Assembly (NCBI RefSeq): GCF_014648495.1
Contig: NZ_BMRF01000029.1
Span: 1 to 64,000, forward strand
Reading direction: 5' to 3'
DNA length: 64,000 nt
Source of the DNA: Actinomadura cremea
GTDB taxonomy: Bacteria; Actinomycetota; Actinomycetes; Streptosporangiales; Streptosporangiaceae
How positions within the stretch are numbered: position 1 is the first letter of the stretch; each line of letters opens with the position of its first letter. Both the position numbers and the translations under genes were made by a program. Below, in pieces: positions 40,040 to 47,874 of this stretch. A model generated the notes under the pieces. It worked only from the letters and a program-made list of their open reading frames with translations. It was not told the origin of the DNA and ran no database searches.

Positions 40040-41560
40040 TCAGCTCGCCGGGACTCGCCCGGCCGGGTCCCAGCCGGGGCCGAGAACCCGCACGGCCTGC
40101 TCGTGACCGGGGTCATCGGGTGCGCGCAGGCACTGCAGGAGCCACCGGTACCGGGACACGCCACCGCACCCGATCGGCGGGCAGGCGCCCTCGCCCGCCG
40201 ACCCGGGCTCCTTCTCCTCCTCGACGATCTCCTCCAGCCGCACGGTGTGCGTCCAGTCGCCGACCCGCCAGGTGAACGACTGTCCGGGCTCGTTGGCCAG
40301 CTGCGCCAGCGCGTTCTCGTCGGCCGTCGCCATGGCGTCCTCGACCCGGGGATCGAGGATCTCCCCGTCCTGGATCTCGAACGAGTACAGTCCGTCGCCG
40401 TCCCAGCCCATCGCCGAGACGAGCGCGGTGTGCAGGGCGTCGAGGCGCATCCGCGTCGGGACGGCGACGCGGCGCCACACGAGTGGGTCGGTGCCGTCGA
40501 GTTCGGCGCGCAGGACGGCCCGTCCCCGGTCGGGGATCTCCTCCCGATCGAACCCGGGGCGTCCGCAGCACTTCTTGTACTTGCGGCCCGTCCCGCACCA
40601 GCAGGTGTCGTTGCGTCCGGGCGGCCACGGCACGTCCCGTTCGCGATCCACCTCGTGGAGGGCGGCGAGGCGGGTGCTGCGGCGTGCCGGGTCCAGCCCC
40701 TCGCGTTCGGCAAAGCCGCGCAGGGTGCCGATGTCGAGCGGAGCGATCTGCACCTTGCCGAGGTCGGAGTTCTCCCGTGCCACGGTCTGGGTCTCCCGCC
40801 GGTGGTCCTCGTGCCGGGCGGGATAGGAGGCGTCCAGCAGGCCCTCGGTCATCGCCCGCGCGTACTCCGCCTCCGGCAGGTAGACGAGCCGGAAACCGCG
40901 GACCCCGCTCGGCTGCGCGATCTTGCCCTCGGTGGTGGCTCCCACCCCGCCGCCACCCGGGAAGTCGTCCATGAGCTCCGCCAGTTCGGCCTCCATGTGC
41001 TCCTGGGCGAGGGCGCGGTGCTCGGCGCCGGGACTGCCCATGAGGATCTCCCGGGCGAGATCGGGCCTGCCGAGGTCGGTGGCCAGGACCATCCCCTCCG
41101 CGGCGAGGGCGCCGCCGCGCTCGTCGTCGCCGGTCGCCGCGGCGAGCGCCTCGGGCGCGTAGAGGTAGAACCGCGGATCGCGCTCGTCCCGGGGCGTCCG
41201 CTGCAGTTCCTCGCGCAGTGCGGCGATCTCCCTGCGCGCCGCCGGTGCGTCACCCGGTTCGCGCAGGGACGCCCGCAGCGCCCCGAGCGCGAACCGCTGC
41301 CCGGGGTGCGCCTCGATCAACCGCGTCATGAACGCGACGGCCTCGGAGGCGTCGTCGTCGATGAACTCCACGTACTCGCAGGCATAGTCGAACACGGCCT
41401 CGTCACCGCGGGCACGGGGATCGAGAAGGGCCTCGGCGAGCACGTCACGGACGGCGGCGGCGTCCTCGGTCTCCGTGTAGACCTCGCCGATGAGGTCGTC
41501 CAGGTCGAGGGGGCCGAAGCAGCGGCCGGGAAGCGCGTCGAAGTGTCGGCGATGGGACAT
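40040..41560 (-). CDS. SEC-C and pRiA4b ORF-3-like domain protein
   Basis: 506 residues. An N-terminal helical region (about 1-210) is rich in acidic residues. It is followed by a SEC-C zinc-binding motif (RNDTCWCGTGRKYKKCCG, 316-333), as in SecA tails and many uncharacterised proteins. A pRiA4b ORF-3-like domain comes last (about 348-495; RAELDGTDPLVWRRVAVPTR, ALVSAMGWDGDGLYSFEI). The combination occurs as stand-alone actinobacterial genes and as passenger genes of some mobile elements; no transposase is near. Function unknown. It is divergent from DUF899 with 177 bp between. Confidence 0.8.
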   Translation of the reverse strand: MSHRRHFDALPGRCFGPLDLDDLIGEVYTETEDAAAVRDVLAEALLDPRARGDEAVFDYACEYVEFIDDDASEAVAFMTRLIEAHPGQRFALGALRASLREPGDAPAARREIAALREELQRTPRDERDPRFYLYAPEALAAATGDDERGGALAAEGMVLATDLGRPDLAREILMGSPGAEHRALAQEHMEAELAELMDDFPGGGGVGATTEGKIAQPSGVRGFRLVYLPEAEYARAMTEGLLDASYPARHEDHRRETQTVARENSDLGKVQIAPLDIGTLRGFAEREGLDPARRSTRLAALHEVDRERDVPWPPGRNDTCWCGTGRKYKKCCGRPGFDREEIPDRGRAVLRAELDGTDPLVWRRVAVPTRMRLDALHTALVSAMGWDGDGLYSFEIQDGEILDPRVEDAMATADENALAQLANEPGQSFTWRVGDWTHTVRLEEIVEEEKEPGSAGEGACPPIGCGGVSRYRWLLQCLRAPDDPGHEQAVRVLGPGWDPAGRVPAS

Positions 41561-41737
41561 CTACCGAGTGTTGCACCGCCGGGCCGTCCCCCGTGTCCGT
41601 TTACGCAGACCAGGCCACGCGAACCCCGCCCCGGAGTCCACTCCCGAACTTTGTCCAACCTGGCCCGAGCGCGGTGATTTCCGCTGCCGTCTCCGGTCGA
41701 CAGCTCAGAGCAGATCCGTCCGAGCCCAGGAGGAACC

Positions 41738-42454
41738 ATGACCGAGCAGACCGCCGGCGCCCTGCCCCCGATCGTCGACCGGCAGACCTGGCAGGCCGCA
41801 CTCGACGATCTACGCATGCGGGAGAAGGCCGCCACCCGTGAACTCGACGCCATCGCCGCGCAACGCCGCAGACTGCCGATGGTCGAGCTGCCGGACTACA
41901 CGCTGATCGGTCCGGACGGCCCGATCCGGCTGGTCGACGTGTTCGACGGGCGCTCCCAGCTCATCGTCTACAACCACATGTGGTCCGATGACGCGGAGTG
42001 GCAGTGCGGCGGCTGCACGGGGCTGACGTCGCAGTACGTCCGGCTGGGCTTCCTGGACAACTACGACGCCCGCTTCGTGATCGTCACCAACGGGCCCATC
42101 GAGGAAGCGCTCGCCTACAAGGCCAAGGTCGGCAACAAGATGGACTGGTACTCCTCGTCGGAGAGCTCGTTCGGCGCCGACGTGGGCGCGCCGCCCGGCG
42201 GGGGCTTCGCGGTGAACGTGTTCCTCCGCGACGGCGACAAGGTCTACCGCACCTGGCACACCAACGGCCGCGGTACCGAACAGCTCAGCTACACCTTCGC
42301 GTTGATCGACATCCTGCCGTGGGGCCGCCAGGAGGAATGGCAGGATTCACCCGAAGGCTGGCCGAAGTCGCCCACCTACTCCAAGTGGCTGGACTCTCCC
42401 GATGTCGCCCGGCTCTACGGCCCGGACGCCGACGCCGGCGCGAGGTCGACGTGA
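41738..42454 (+). CDS. DUF899 thioredoxin-like protein
   Basis: 238 residues. Segments typical of the DUF899 family are MREKAATRELDAIAAQRRRL, RSQLIVYNHMWSDDAEWQ, CGGCTGLTSQ (paired Cys at the thioredoxin-like position) and FAVNVFLRDGDKVYRTWHTN. These proteins are thought to be thiol-based or flavin-independent oxidoreductases; the activity is unproven. The 3' side is followed at once by a broken alpha/beta hydrolase gene, which often neighbours this family, so the two may once have formed an operon. Confidence 0.8.
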   Translation: MTEQTAGALPPIVDRQTWQAALDDLRMREKAATRELDAIAAQRRRLPMVELPDYTLIGPDGPIRLVDVFDGRSQLIVYNHMWSDDAEWQCGGCTGLTSQYVRLGFLDNYDARFVIVTNGPIEEALAYKAKVGNKMDWYSSSESSFGADVGAPPGGGFAVNVFLRDGDKVYRTWHTNGRGTEQLSYTFALIDILPWGRQEEWQDSPEGWPKSPTYSKWLDSPDVARLYGPDADAGARST

Positions 42455-42460
42455 CGGCGA

Positions 42461-42634
42461 TGAAGCCTCGCGCCACGGTCACCTGCCGATCAACGGTCTG
42501 AGCCTCTATCACGAGGTGTACGGCGAGCTCGGCGAGTCGGACACCTCCCCGTTGCTGCTCATCCCCGGCGCGTTCATGGCCACCGACTCGATGAGTTCGT
42601 GGGTGGCGGCCTTCGCGGGCGAGCGCACGGTGAG
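42461..42634 (+). pseudogene. N-terminal remnant of an alpha/beta hydrolase
   Basis: An ATG seven bases after the DUF899 stop starts MKPRATVT. One base later the frame shifts to PINGLSLYHEVYGELGES, then PLLLIPGAFMATDSMSSW and VAAFAGERTV, the first strands of an alpha/beta hydrolase. Restoring one G between ACC and TGC near 42483 would join the frames (VTVPINGLS). After GERTV (about 42634) the homology ends, so the oxyanion region, nucleophile elbow, Asp and His are all missing. There are two independent lesions: a frameshift and a truncation. Confidence 0.65.
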
Positions 42635-42739
42635 GGGTCCGAAGGACCGCCCCGTATCCGGCGAAAGCGCCCCACCGAGTGATCTTGGGTTGTTGGATGG
42701 ATCCTGACAATCCGATCACCCCCGAGTGAGGAGGTCACC

Positions 42740-43534
42740 GTGACGGACGAGGCATCCGCGATCAACTCCGAGGTCCCGCAGACCGCGCGCATCTGGAACT
42801 ACTGGCTGGGCGGCAAGGACAACTTCCAGGTCGACCGGCAGGTCGGCGAGGAGATCCTCGACGTCATCCCGAACATGGCGCTGATGGCCCGGGCGACGCG
42901 CCAGTTCCTGCAGCGCGCCGTGCACCATCTCGCGGCCGACCTGGACGTCCGGCAGTTCCTCGACATCGGCACCGGGCTCCCGACGGCCGACAACACCCAC
43001 CAGGTCGCCCAGCGGGCCGTCCCGGACGCCCGCGTGGTGTACGTCGACAACGACCCGCTGGTCCTGGCGCACGCGCGTGCCCTGCTGACGAGCTCGCCGG
43101 AGGGGATGACCGCCTACATTCCCGCCGACCTGCGGGAACCGGAGAAGATCATCAGCGGCGCGGCCGAGACGCTGGACTTCGACAGGCCCGTCGCGCTTCT
43201 GCTGATGGGGATCCTCGGGCACATGACCGACTACGAGGAGGGACGGTCGATCGTCCGGCGGCTCGTGGACGCACTGCCGAGCGGCGGCTACCTCGCCCTG
43301 TACGACGCCACGAACGTCGTGGACCCGGCGACCGCCGAGGCCATCGAGATCTGGAACCGATCCGCCGAGCCGCCCTACGTCCTGCGGACGCCGGACCAGC
43401 TCGCGGGGTTCTTCGAGGGCATGGAGCTCCTGCCGCCCGGCCTCGTCTCCTGCCCGCTGTGGCACCCCCAGGCCACCGACATCGGCACGGTCGAGGAGAT
43501 CGACGAGTTCTGCGGCGTCGCCCGTAAGCCCTGA
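42740..43534 (+). CDS. SAM-dependent methyltransferase, PF04672 type
   Basis: 264 residues from a GTG with GAGGAGG upstream. This actinobacterial family begins with the hallmark TARIWNYWLGGKDNFQVDR, followed by the SAM site RQFLDIGTGLPTADNTHQVA, the acidic loop VVYVDNDPLVLAHARALL and AALLLMGIL-like core sequence (ALLLMGILGHMTDYEEG). The targets are unknown. It is a complete gene in a neighbourhood with two broken ones. Confidence 0.88.
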   Translation: MTDEASAINSEVPQTARIWNYWLGGKDNFQVDRQVGEEILDVIPNMALMARATRQFLQRAVHHLAADLDVRQFLDIGTGLPTADNTHQVAQRAVPDARVVYVDNDPLVLAHARALLTSSPEGMTAYIPADLREPEKIISGAAETLDFDRPVALLLMGILGHMTDYEEGRSIVRRLVDALPSGGYLALYDATNVVDPATAEAIEIWNRSAEPPYVLRTPDQLAGFFEGMELLPPGLVSCPLWHPQATDIGTVEEIDEFCGVARKP

Positions 43535-43571
43535 GCCGGGCTGTCACCGGCGGGGTTTACGATCACCGGCG

Positions 43572-44124
43572 ATGGCAGCGAAGAGCCGGTCCGCGCCGCC
43601 GCGGCCGATCGCGGCGGGGGACGTCGTGGCCGCGTTCTCCGTCGAGCCGGGCGAGTGGACGGCGGCGCAGATCGTCCGGATCGACGCCGAGGGCCGGAAG
43701 GCGGCGGTGCTCGAACTGGACTGGTCCGGGCCCGAGCCCATGCCGGTCGCCGAACTCGGCGACGTGTCGCCGCTGAGGCTGACGCACCATTCGTGGAACG
43801 GGTCGCTGTCGTACTGCAACCACGAGTGGGGTGCTTCCCCGCAGTCACAAGGTCGTCGGCCGGCTGCCGCTCCTGCACGACGAGCCGTCGAACTCGTACG
43901 CCTTCGGCTGGCGGCTCGGTGACCGGCTCGCCCGGCAGCGGCGGTGGGACTCGGCGGTGCGGGAGGATCTGCCGGCCCCGTGGAAGCCGGCGTGCACCGG
44001 CGCCGAGATCGACCGGATGCACGATGAGGGCGCCGGGGCGCGGCCGGACATCCGTGGTAGAGCCCGCCGAAAAGCAGGGACGACCATACTATTTGTACCG
44101 AATGTCCCAAATAGGTCATTCTGA
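43572..44124 (+). pseudogene. Conserved hypothetical gene split by a one-base frameshift
   Basis: The first frame reads IAAGDVVAAFSVEPGEWTAA then VAELGDVSPLRLTHHSWNGS and SYCNHEW. At a G4 run (43828-43831) it slips, and the sense continues one frame over as VLPRSHKVVGRLPLLHDEPS, SYAFGWRLGDRLARQRRW and PAPWKPACTGAEIDRM. Removing one G gives a single frame of roughly 160-180 residues. The family is unknown to me; it looks like a small actinomycete protein with a beta-rich N-terminus. The C-terminal 30 residues drift into lower-GC sequence, so the true end may also be lost. A sequencing error in the G run cannot be excluded. Confidence 0.6.
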
Positions 44125-44219
44125 ACGAGGGCTCAGGATTCTTCAGCCTGGCCTCAGGTAAGTCCGTCATGGTGAATCCATCGAAGGGAACGCCGCATCG
44201 AGTCCAGGGAGCAAATCCG

Positions 44220-44588
44220 ATGGATCTTCACATGGATGCCCATCACATGAGGGGCCCCGTCGCGGAAGGTGCGACCGGTCTTCTGCACCCTGAAGTCACT
44301 CATTTCCATAGGCGGCCCAGAGTAGACTCGAATGCGCGTGCGCAGTGTCCAGCCAGGCGCGCGCGCAGTGTTCAGACGGTCACCGAGAAATGGCGCTTCC
44401 ACTGCCTGTGCTGCCTGCACGCATGGGAGGACCTGTACGAGGTGCGGCACTGCGGCCACGCGATCGCCTGGCAGTTGAGCGGGATGCCTGCCCAACCGCC
44501 GTGGGCCGATCCGATCTGCCGGGAGTGCCACAGTCTGCGGGTGAAAGCACTCTCGGTCGGCTTGATGGCTCACAACGGTCCCGCCTGA
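44220..44588 (+). CDS. Cys-rich (zinc-ribbon-like) orphan protein
   Basis: 122 residues from an ATG behind GGGAG; an earlier start at 44169 is possible. Residues about 55-105 hold a putative zinc-binding set: FHCLCCLHAWEDLYEVRHCG then PICRECHSLRV, with Cys pairs and His at ribbon spacing. The first 40 residues are His/Met-rich. The 44060-44340 region around its start is clearly lower in GC than the neighbouring genes, hinting at foreign origin. I do not recognise the family. Confidence 0.5.
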   Translation: MDLHMDAHHMRGPVAEGATGLLHPEVTHFHRRPRVDSNARAQCPARRARSVQTVTEKWRFHCLCCLHAWEDLYEVRHCGHAIAWQLSGMPAQPPWADPICRECHSLRVKALSVGLMAHNGPA

Positions 44589-44640
44589 TCTTTGGCGCAC
44601 GAGGCGGGCCGATCGTTACGGGCCGAGGGCACAGTGGGAC

Positions 44641-44675
44641 GATCAGGCGCACGGATCAGGCGAACGGATCAGTCG
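44641..44675. repeat. Short 13-bp tandem repeat at a stop codon
   Basis: GATCAGGCGCACG, GATCAGGCGAACG and GATCAGTCG follow each other at 44641, 44654 and 44667. The third unit contains the stop codon of the PepSY gene (complement of TCA at 44669). Confidence 0.7.
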
Positions 44676-45292
44676 TCGGCCTCACCGGCGATGTTCGAGA
44701 TGAGCCGGCCGGAGGCGGAGTCCACCTTCAGCTTGTGCTCGGTTCCGTTGTCGGCGGTGATGTCGATCTCCCAGGCGTGTGCCGTGCGGTGGTACTCGAA
44801 GTCCACCGAGGTCATGGTGCCGGGCACTTCCTTCAGCGCCACCCGCGCGGCCTGTGTGGCGGTGATCTTCGCCGATCGCAGCGCCGCGGCTTGGACCGCC
44901 GGGGCCGAGGCACCGCCACCGGACTTGGTGTCGTTGCAGTCGTCGCCGCCCTCGCCTGCCTCGGGCCGGTCGATCTGGTCGGCCAGCACGTGGCCGTCAC
45001 GGGTGTCGAGGTGCAGTTCTCGCCGGGTGCCGTCGGCGGCCAGCACGTCGGCCTCCCACACCAGACGCCCGCCGTCGTAATCCACCTCCAGCCCCTCGAT
45101 GCGGCCGCCGGGGACCGTCTCCAGGGCGGTGTCGGCCGCCTGCAGAGCGGGAACGCGGGCGGCGAAGCGCGGATCGTCGTCGCGGTCGGCGGCCACCGAC
45201 GTGGTCACGGCTCCGATCAGCACACCCACCACGACCGCGGCCACAAGTGACAGTCCCTGCCTCGACACCATCTTTCCGGCGGACAATTTCAC
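44669..45292 (-). CDS. PepSY-domain membrane-anchored protein
   Basis: 207 residues from a GTG with GGGAGGA upstream; longer in-frame starts lack a ribosome site. One N-terminal hydrophobic helix (LSLVAAVVVGVLIGAVTTS) anchors or exports it. Two PepSY repeats follow, with similar ends: VWEADVLAADGTRRELHLDT and AWEIDITADNGTEHKLKVDS. PepSY proteins act outside the membrane as protease inhibitors or metal-linked sensors. It is divergent from an OmpR/HK pair with 177 bp between, which suggests it is a target of that system. Confidence 0.82.
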   Translation of the reverse strand: MKLSAGKMVSRQGLSLVAAVVVGVLIGAVTTSVAADRDDDPRFAARVPALQAADTALETVPGGRIEGLEVDYDGGRLVWEADVLAADGTRRELHLDTRDGHVLADQIDRPEAGEGGDDCNDTKSGGGASAPAVQAAALRSAKITATQAARVALKEVPGTMTSVDFEYHRTAHAWEIDITADNGTEHKLKVDSASGRLISNIAGEADD

Positions 45293-45469
45293 TACTTCCT
45301 CCCGATCTGTCCAATTCCCTGCAAGCAAAGCAGAGGAGGAAATGCATCTCACGCACATGGCGGGCAGCCGGTCGAGCCACAGCCGAGGAATACCCATCGG
45401 CAAGCCTCCTTTGACCGCAACTGACGAAACGTTGACCCTACTTTTAGATATTTCTGGCAGGCTCGGGAT

Positions 45470-46171
45470 ATGCGCCTACTGATCATTGAGGACGAGAAAC
45501 GGTTGGCCAGGTCCCTGGCGCAGGGGCGGGCCGCCGAGGGATTCGCGGTCGACACGGCACATGACGGCGTCACGGGCCTGAACCGGGCACTGGAGAACGA
45601 CTACGACCTGATTCTGCTCGACATCATGCTGCCCGGCATGAACGGCTACCGTGTCTGCTCGGCCCTGCGTGCGGCGGGCGACGACATCCCGATCCTGATG
45701 CTCACCGCCAAGGACGGTGAATACGATCACGCCGAAGGGCTCGACACCGGCGCCGACGACTACCTCACCAAGCCGTTCTCCTACGTGGTGCTGCTCGCCC
45801 ACATCCGGGCCTTGCTGCGGCGCCGCACCCGGGGCGCCGCACCCCTCATCGAACTCGGCGATCTCACCATCGACCCCGCCGCCCGGCGCGTCCTGCGCGG
45901 CGACGTGCAGGTGGAACTGACCGCCAAGGAGTTCGCGCTGCTGGAGCACCTGGCGACCCATGCCGGCCTGGTGCTGTCGAAGGCGCAGATCCTCGAGCAC
46001 GTCTGGGACGGCGCTTTCGAGGGCGACCCCAACATCGTCGAGGTCTACGTGAGTTCGCTGCGCCGCAAGCTGGACGCCCCCTTCGACCGCAGATCGATCA
46101 CCACGGTGCGCGGCGTCGGGTACCGGCTGGCCGCCAACGGGGGCGCCGCGCGGTCCGGCGGGAGCGGCTAG
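45470..46171 (+). CDS. OmpR-family response regulator
   Basis: 233 residues. The receiver has the acidic pair (IIEDE), phosphoacceptor Asp51 in LILLDIMLPG, Thr in LMLTAKD and Lys in YLTKPFSY. The winged-helix C-terminus (LTAKEFALLEHLATHAGLVL, TTVRGVGYRLA) binds direct repeats. The kinase gene begins at the base after its stop codon, so the two are co-translated. Upstream, two TTGACC hexamers (45411 and 45432) near an AT-rich TAGATA (45445) could be a promoter or regulator repeats. Confidence 0.93.
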   Translation: MRLLIIEDEKRLARSLAQGRAAEGFAVDTAHDGVTGLNRALENDYDLILLDIMLPGMNGYRVCSALRAAGDDIPILMLTAKDGEYDHAEGLDTGADDYLTKPFSYVVLLAHIRALLRRRTRGAAPLIELGDLTIDPAARRVLRGDVQVELTAKEFALLEHLATHAGLVLSKAQILEHVWDGAFEGDPNIVEVYVSSLRRKLDAPFDRRSITTVRGVGYRLAANGGAARSGGSG

Positions 46172-47614
46172 ATGCCGCACCCGTTCGCCTCGGTGCGCGC
46201 CCGCACCACCGTGGGCGCGACCGCCGTGGTCGCCGCGGCCCTGGCCGCCGCGGGACTGATCGTGGTGTCCCTGCTGAAGGCGAACCTCGCTGGGCACGCC
46301 GATCTGCGGGCCGAGATGACCGCCCGTGAGACCGCCGCCCAGCTCGCCACCGGTACTCCCTGCGACCAGCTGAACCTGGACGACACCGAAGATCGCCCGG
46401 TCCAGATCGTGGACTCTCACGGCCGCGTACGGGCGGTGAGCGAAGACCTGCAGGCCGTCAGCGGCACGGGCGATCCGGCGGCGACGGACGGGCCGTGGCC
46501 CGCCGCCGTCCTGGCGGGGGAGGACGGCGACGACCTGGCCGAGGAGGACCCCGACCCGGGCCTGGTCTCCGAGGAGGTCCGGCATGCCACGGGCCGTGCC
46601 ACCGTGGACGGCCGCACCGCCGATTACCGGTTCGCGGTGCTGGAGGCGACCACCCCAGCCGGCGAGACCGTCACCGTGTACGCGGGCGCCTCCCTCGCCA
46701 CCTCGCGCGACGCGGTCGCCACGGTGGGCCGCGCGATGCTCGTCGGCCTGCCCCTCCTGCTGGGCGTGGCGGCGGGCGTGACCTGGCTGGTCACCCGGCG
46801 CGCGCTGCGCCCGGTGGCGGCCATCCGCGGCGAGCTGGTGGAGATCACGGCCTCGGGCGACCTGACCCGCCGTGTCCCGGTGCCCGGGTCCCGGGACGAG
46901 GTGGCCGAACTGGCGGGCACGACGAACCAGACCCTGGCCGCGCTGGAACGCGCCGTGACGAGACAGCGCGGGTTCGTCGCCGACGCGGCGCACGAGCTGC
47001 GCACCCCGATCGCCTCGCTGCGCACACAGTTGGAGGTGGCCGCGGCGCACCCCCGGCTGCTGAACGTGACCGAACTGACCGATGACGTCGTCCGGCTCCA
47101 GCAACTGGCCGCCGACCTGCTGCTGCTCGCCCGTCTCGACGCCGGAGACCGTCCCGCCTCACCCGAGCCGGTGGACATGGCGGAACTGGTGCGCGACGAG
47201 CTGCGGCGCCGCCCCGCGGGCACGCGCGCTCTCGCCTTCGAGGCCGACGTCGCGGACGCGCCCCGGGTTCCCGGCAGCCGCGTACGGCTGGCTCGCGTGC
47301 TGTCCAACCTGCTCGACAACGCCGAACGGCACGCGGCCACCGGGATTCGCGTGCGGCTCGGCGCCCAGGACGGCGCGACGGTGCTGCAAGTCGCCGACGA
47401 CGGCGCCGGGGTGCCGCCGGACGACCGTGAACGGATCTTCGAGCGGTTCGTCCGGCTGGACGAGGCCCGCAGCCGCGACGACGGGGGCGCCGGCCTCGGC
47501 CTGGCCATCACCCACGATCTGGTCCGGGCGCACGGCGGGGAGATCACCGTCGGTGAGGCGCCCGAGGGCGGCGCGCTGTTCGAGGTCCGGCTCCCCGTCG
47601 CTCATGGAAGCTGA
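46172..47614 (+). CDS. Sensor histidine kinase of the OmpR-type pair
   Basis: 480 residues. Two membrane helices (about 15-36 and 187-208) flank an extracytoplasmic sensor of 150 residues rich in acidic residues (EDGDDLAEEDPDPG). A HAMP domain follows (RRALRPVAAIRGELVEI). The HisKA box has phosphoacceptor His274 (VADAAHELRTPIASL), and the HATPase_c domain has N (LSNLLDNAERHA), G1 (VADDGAGVP) and G2 (DGGAGLGLAITHDLV) boxes. The acidic sensor may bind cations. It is complete and coupled to the regulator gene. Confidence 0.93.
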   Translation: MPHPFASVRARTTVGATAVVAAALAAAGLIVVSLLKANLAGHADLRAEMTARETAAQLATGTPCDQLNLDDTEDRPVQIVDSHGRVRAVSEDLQAVSGTGDPAATDGPWPAAVLAGEDGDDLAEEDPDPGLVSEEVRHATGRATVDGRTADYRFAVLEATTPAGETVTVYAGASLATSRDAVATVGRAMLVGLPLLLGVAAGVTWLVTRRALRPVAAIRGELVEITASGDLTRRVPVPGSRDEVAELAGTTNQTLAALERAVTRQRGFVADAAHELRTPIASLRTQLEVAAAHPRLLNVTELTDDVVRLQQLAADLLLLARLDAGDRPASPEPVDMAELVRDELRRRPAGTRALAFEADVADAPRVPGSRVRLARVLSNLLDNAERHAATGIRVRLGAQDGATVLQVADDGAGVPPDDRERIFERFVRLDEARSRDDGGAGLGLAITHDLVRAHGGEITVGEAPEGGALFEVRLPVAHGS

Positions 47615-47664
47615 CCGCCGCACCGACAAGGGCATGAGGCCGTGACGCCCGTGTTCGGCGCCTC

Positions 47665-47811
47665 GCGTTAGGGTGTGGGCGGCGACAAGCGGAGGAAGCC
47701 GGTGCGAGTCCGGCGCTGTCCCGCAACTGTCACCGGGGAGCGGACCCCAGCAAGGCCACTGCGCGAGCGGGAAGGCCGGGGCGAGCGCCGATCCGGGAGC
47801 CAGGAGACTCC
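47665..47811 (+). ncRNA. Cobalamin (B12) riboswitch
   Basis: The conserved core AGCCGGTGCGAGTCCGGC with GCTGTCCCGCAACTGTCA (47697-47732) and the closing segment GGGAGCCAGGAGACTC (47795-47810) match the adenosylcobalamin aptamer. It lies directly upstream of cobN. The AGGAG of the last conserved segment is also a Shine-Dalgarno site for the ATG at 47812, so ligand binding could hide that site and act on translation. No terminator hairpin is visible after the aptamer. Boundaries are approximate. Confidence 0.9.
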
Positions 47812-47874
47812 ATGTCGCCGCCGCTTCCCTGCGATTCGGGGCGAGGACCCCGGGTGAGGACTCGATCCGCGTGA
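47812..47874 (+). CDS. 20-codon leader ORF coupled to cobN
   Basis: From ATG 47812 the frame encodes MSPPLPCDSGRGPRVRTRSA and stops at TGA 47872-47874, which overlaps the GTG start of cobN (47871) as GTGA. Its ribosome site AGGAG belongs to the riboswitch end, while cobN itself has only a poorly spaced GAGGAC. Ribosomes could load on the leader and reinitiate at cobN. Whether the peptide is made or conserved is untested; the codon content is ordinary. Confidence 0.4.
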   Translation: MSPPLPCDSGRGPRVRTRSA

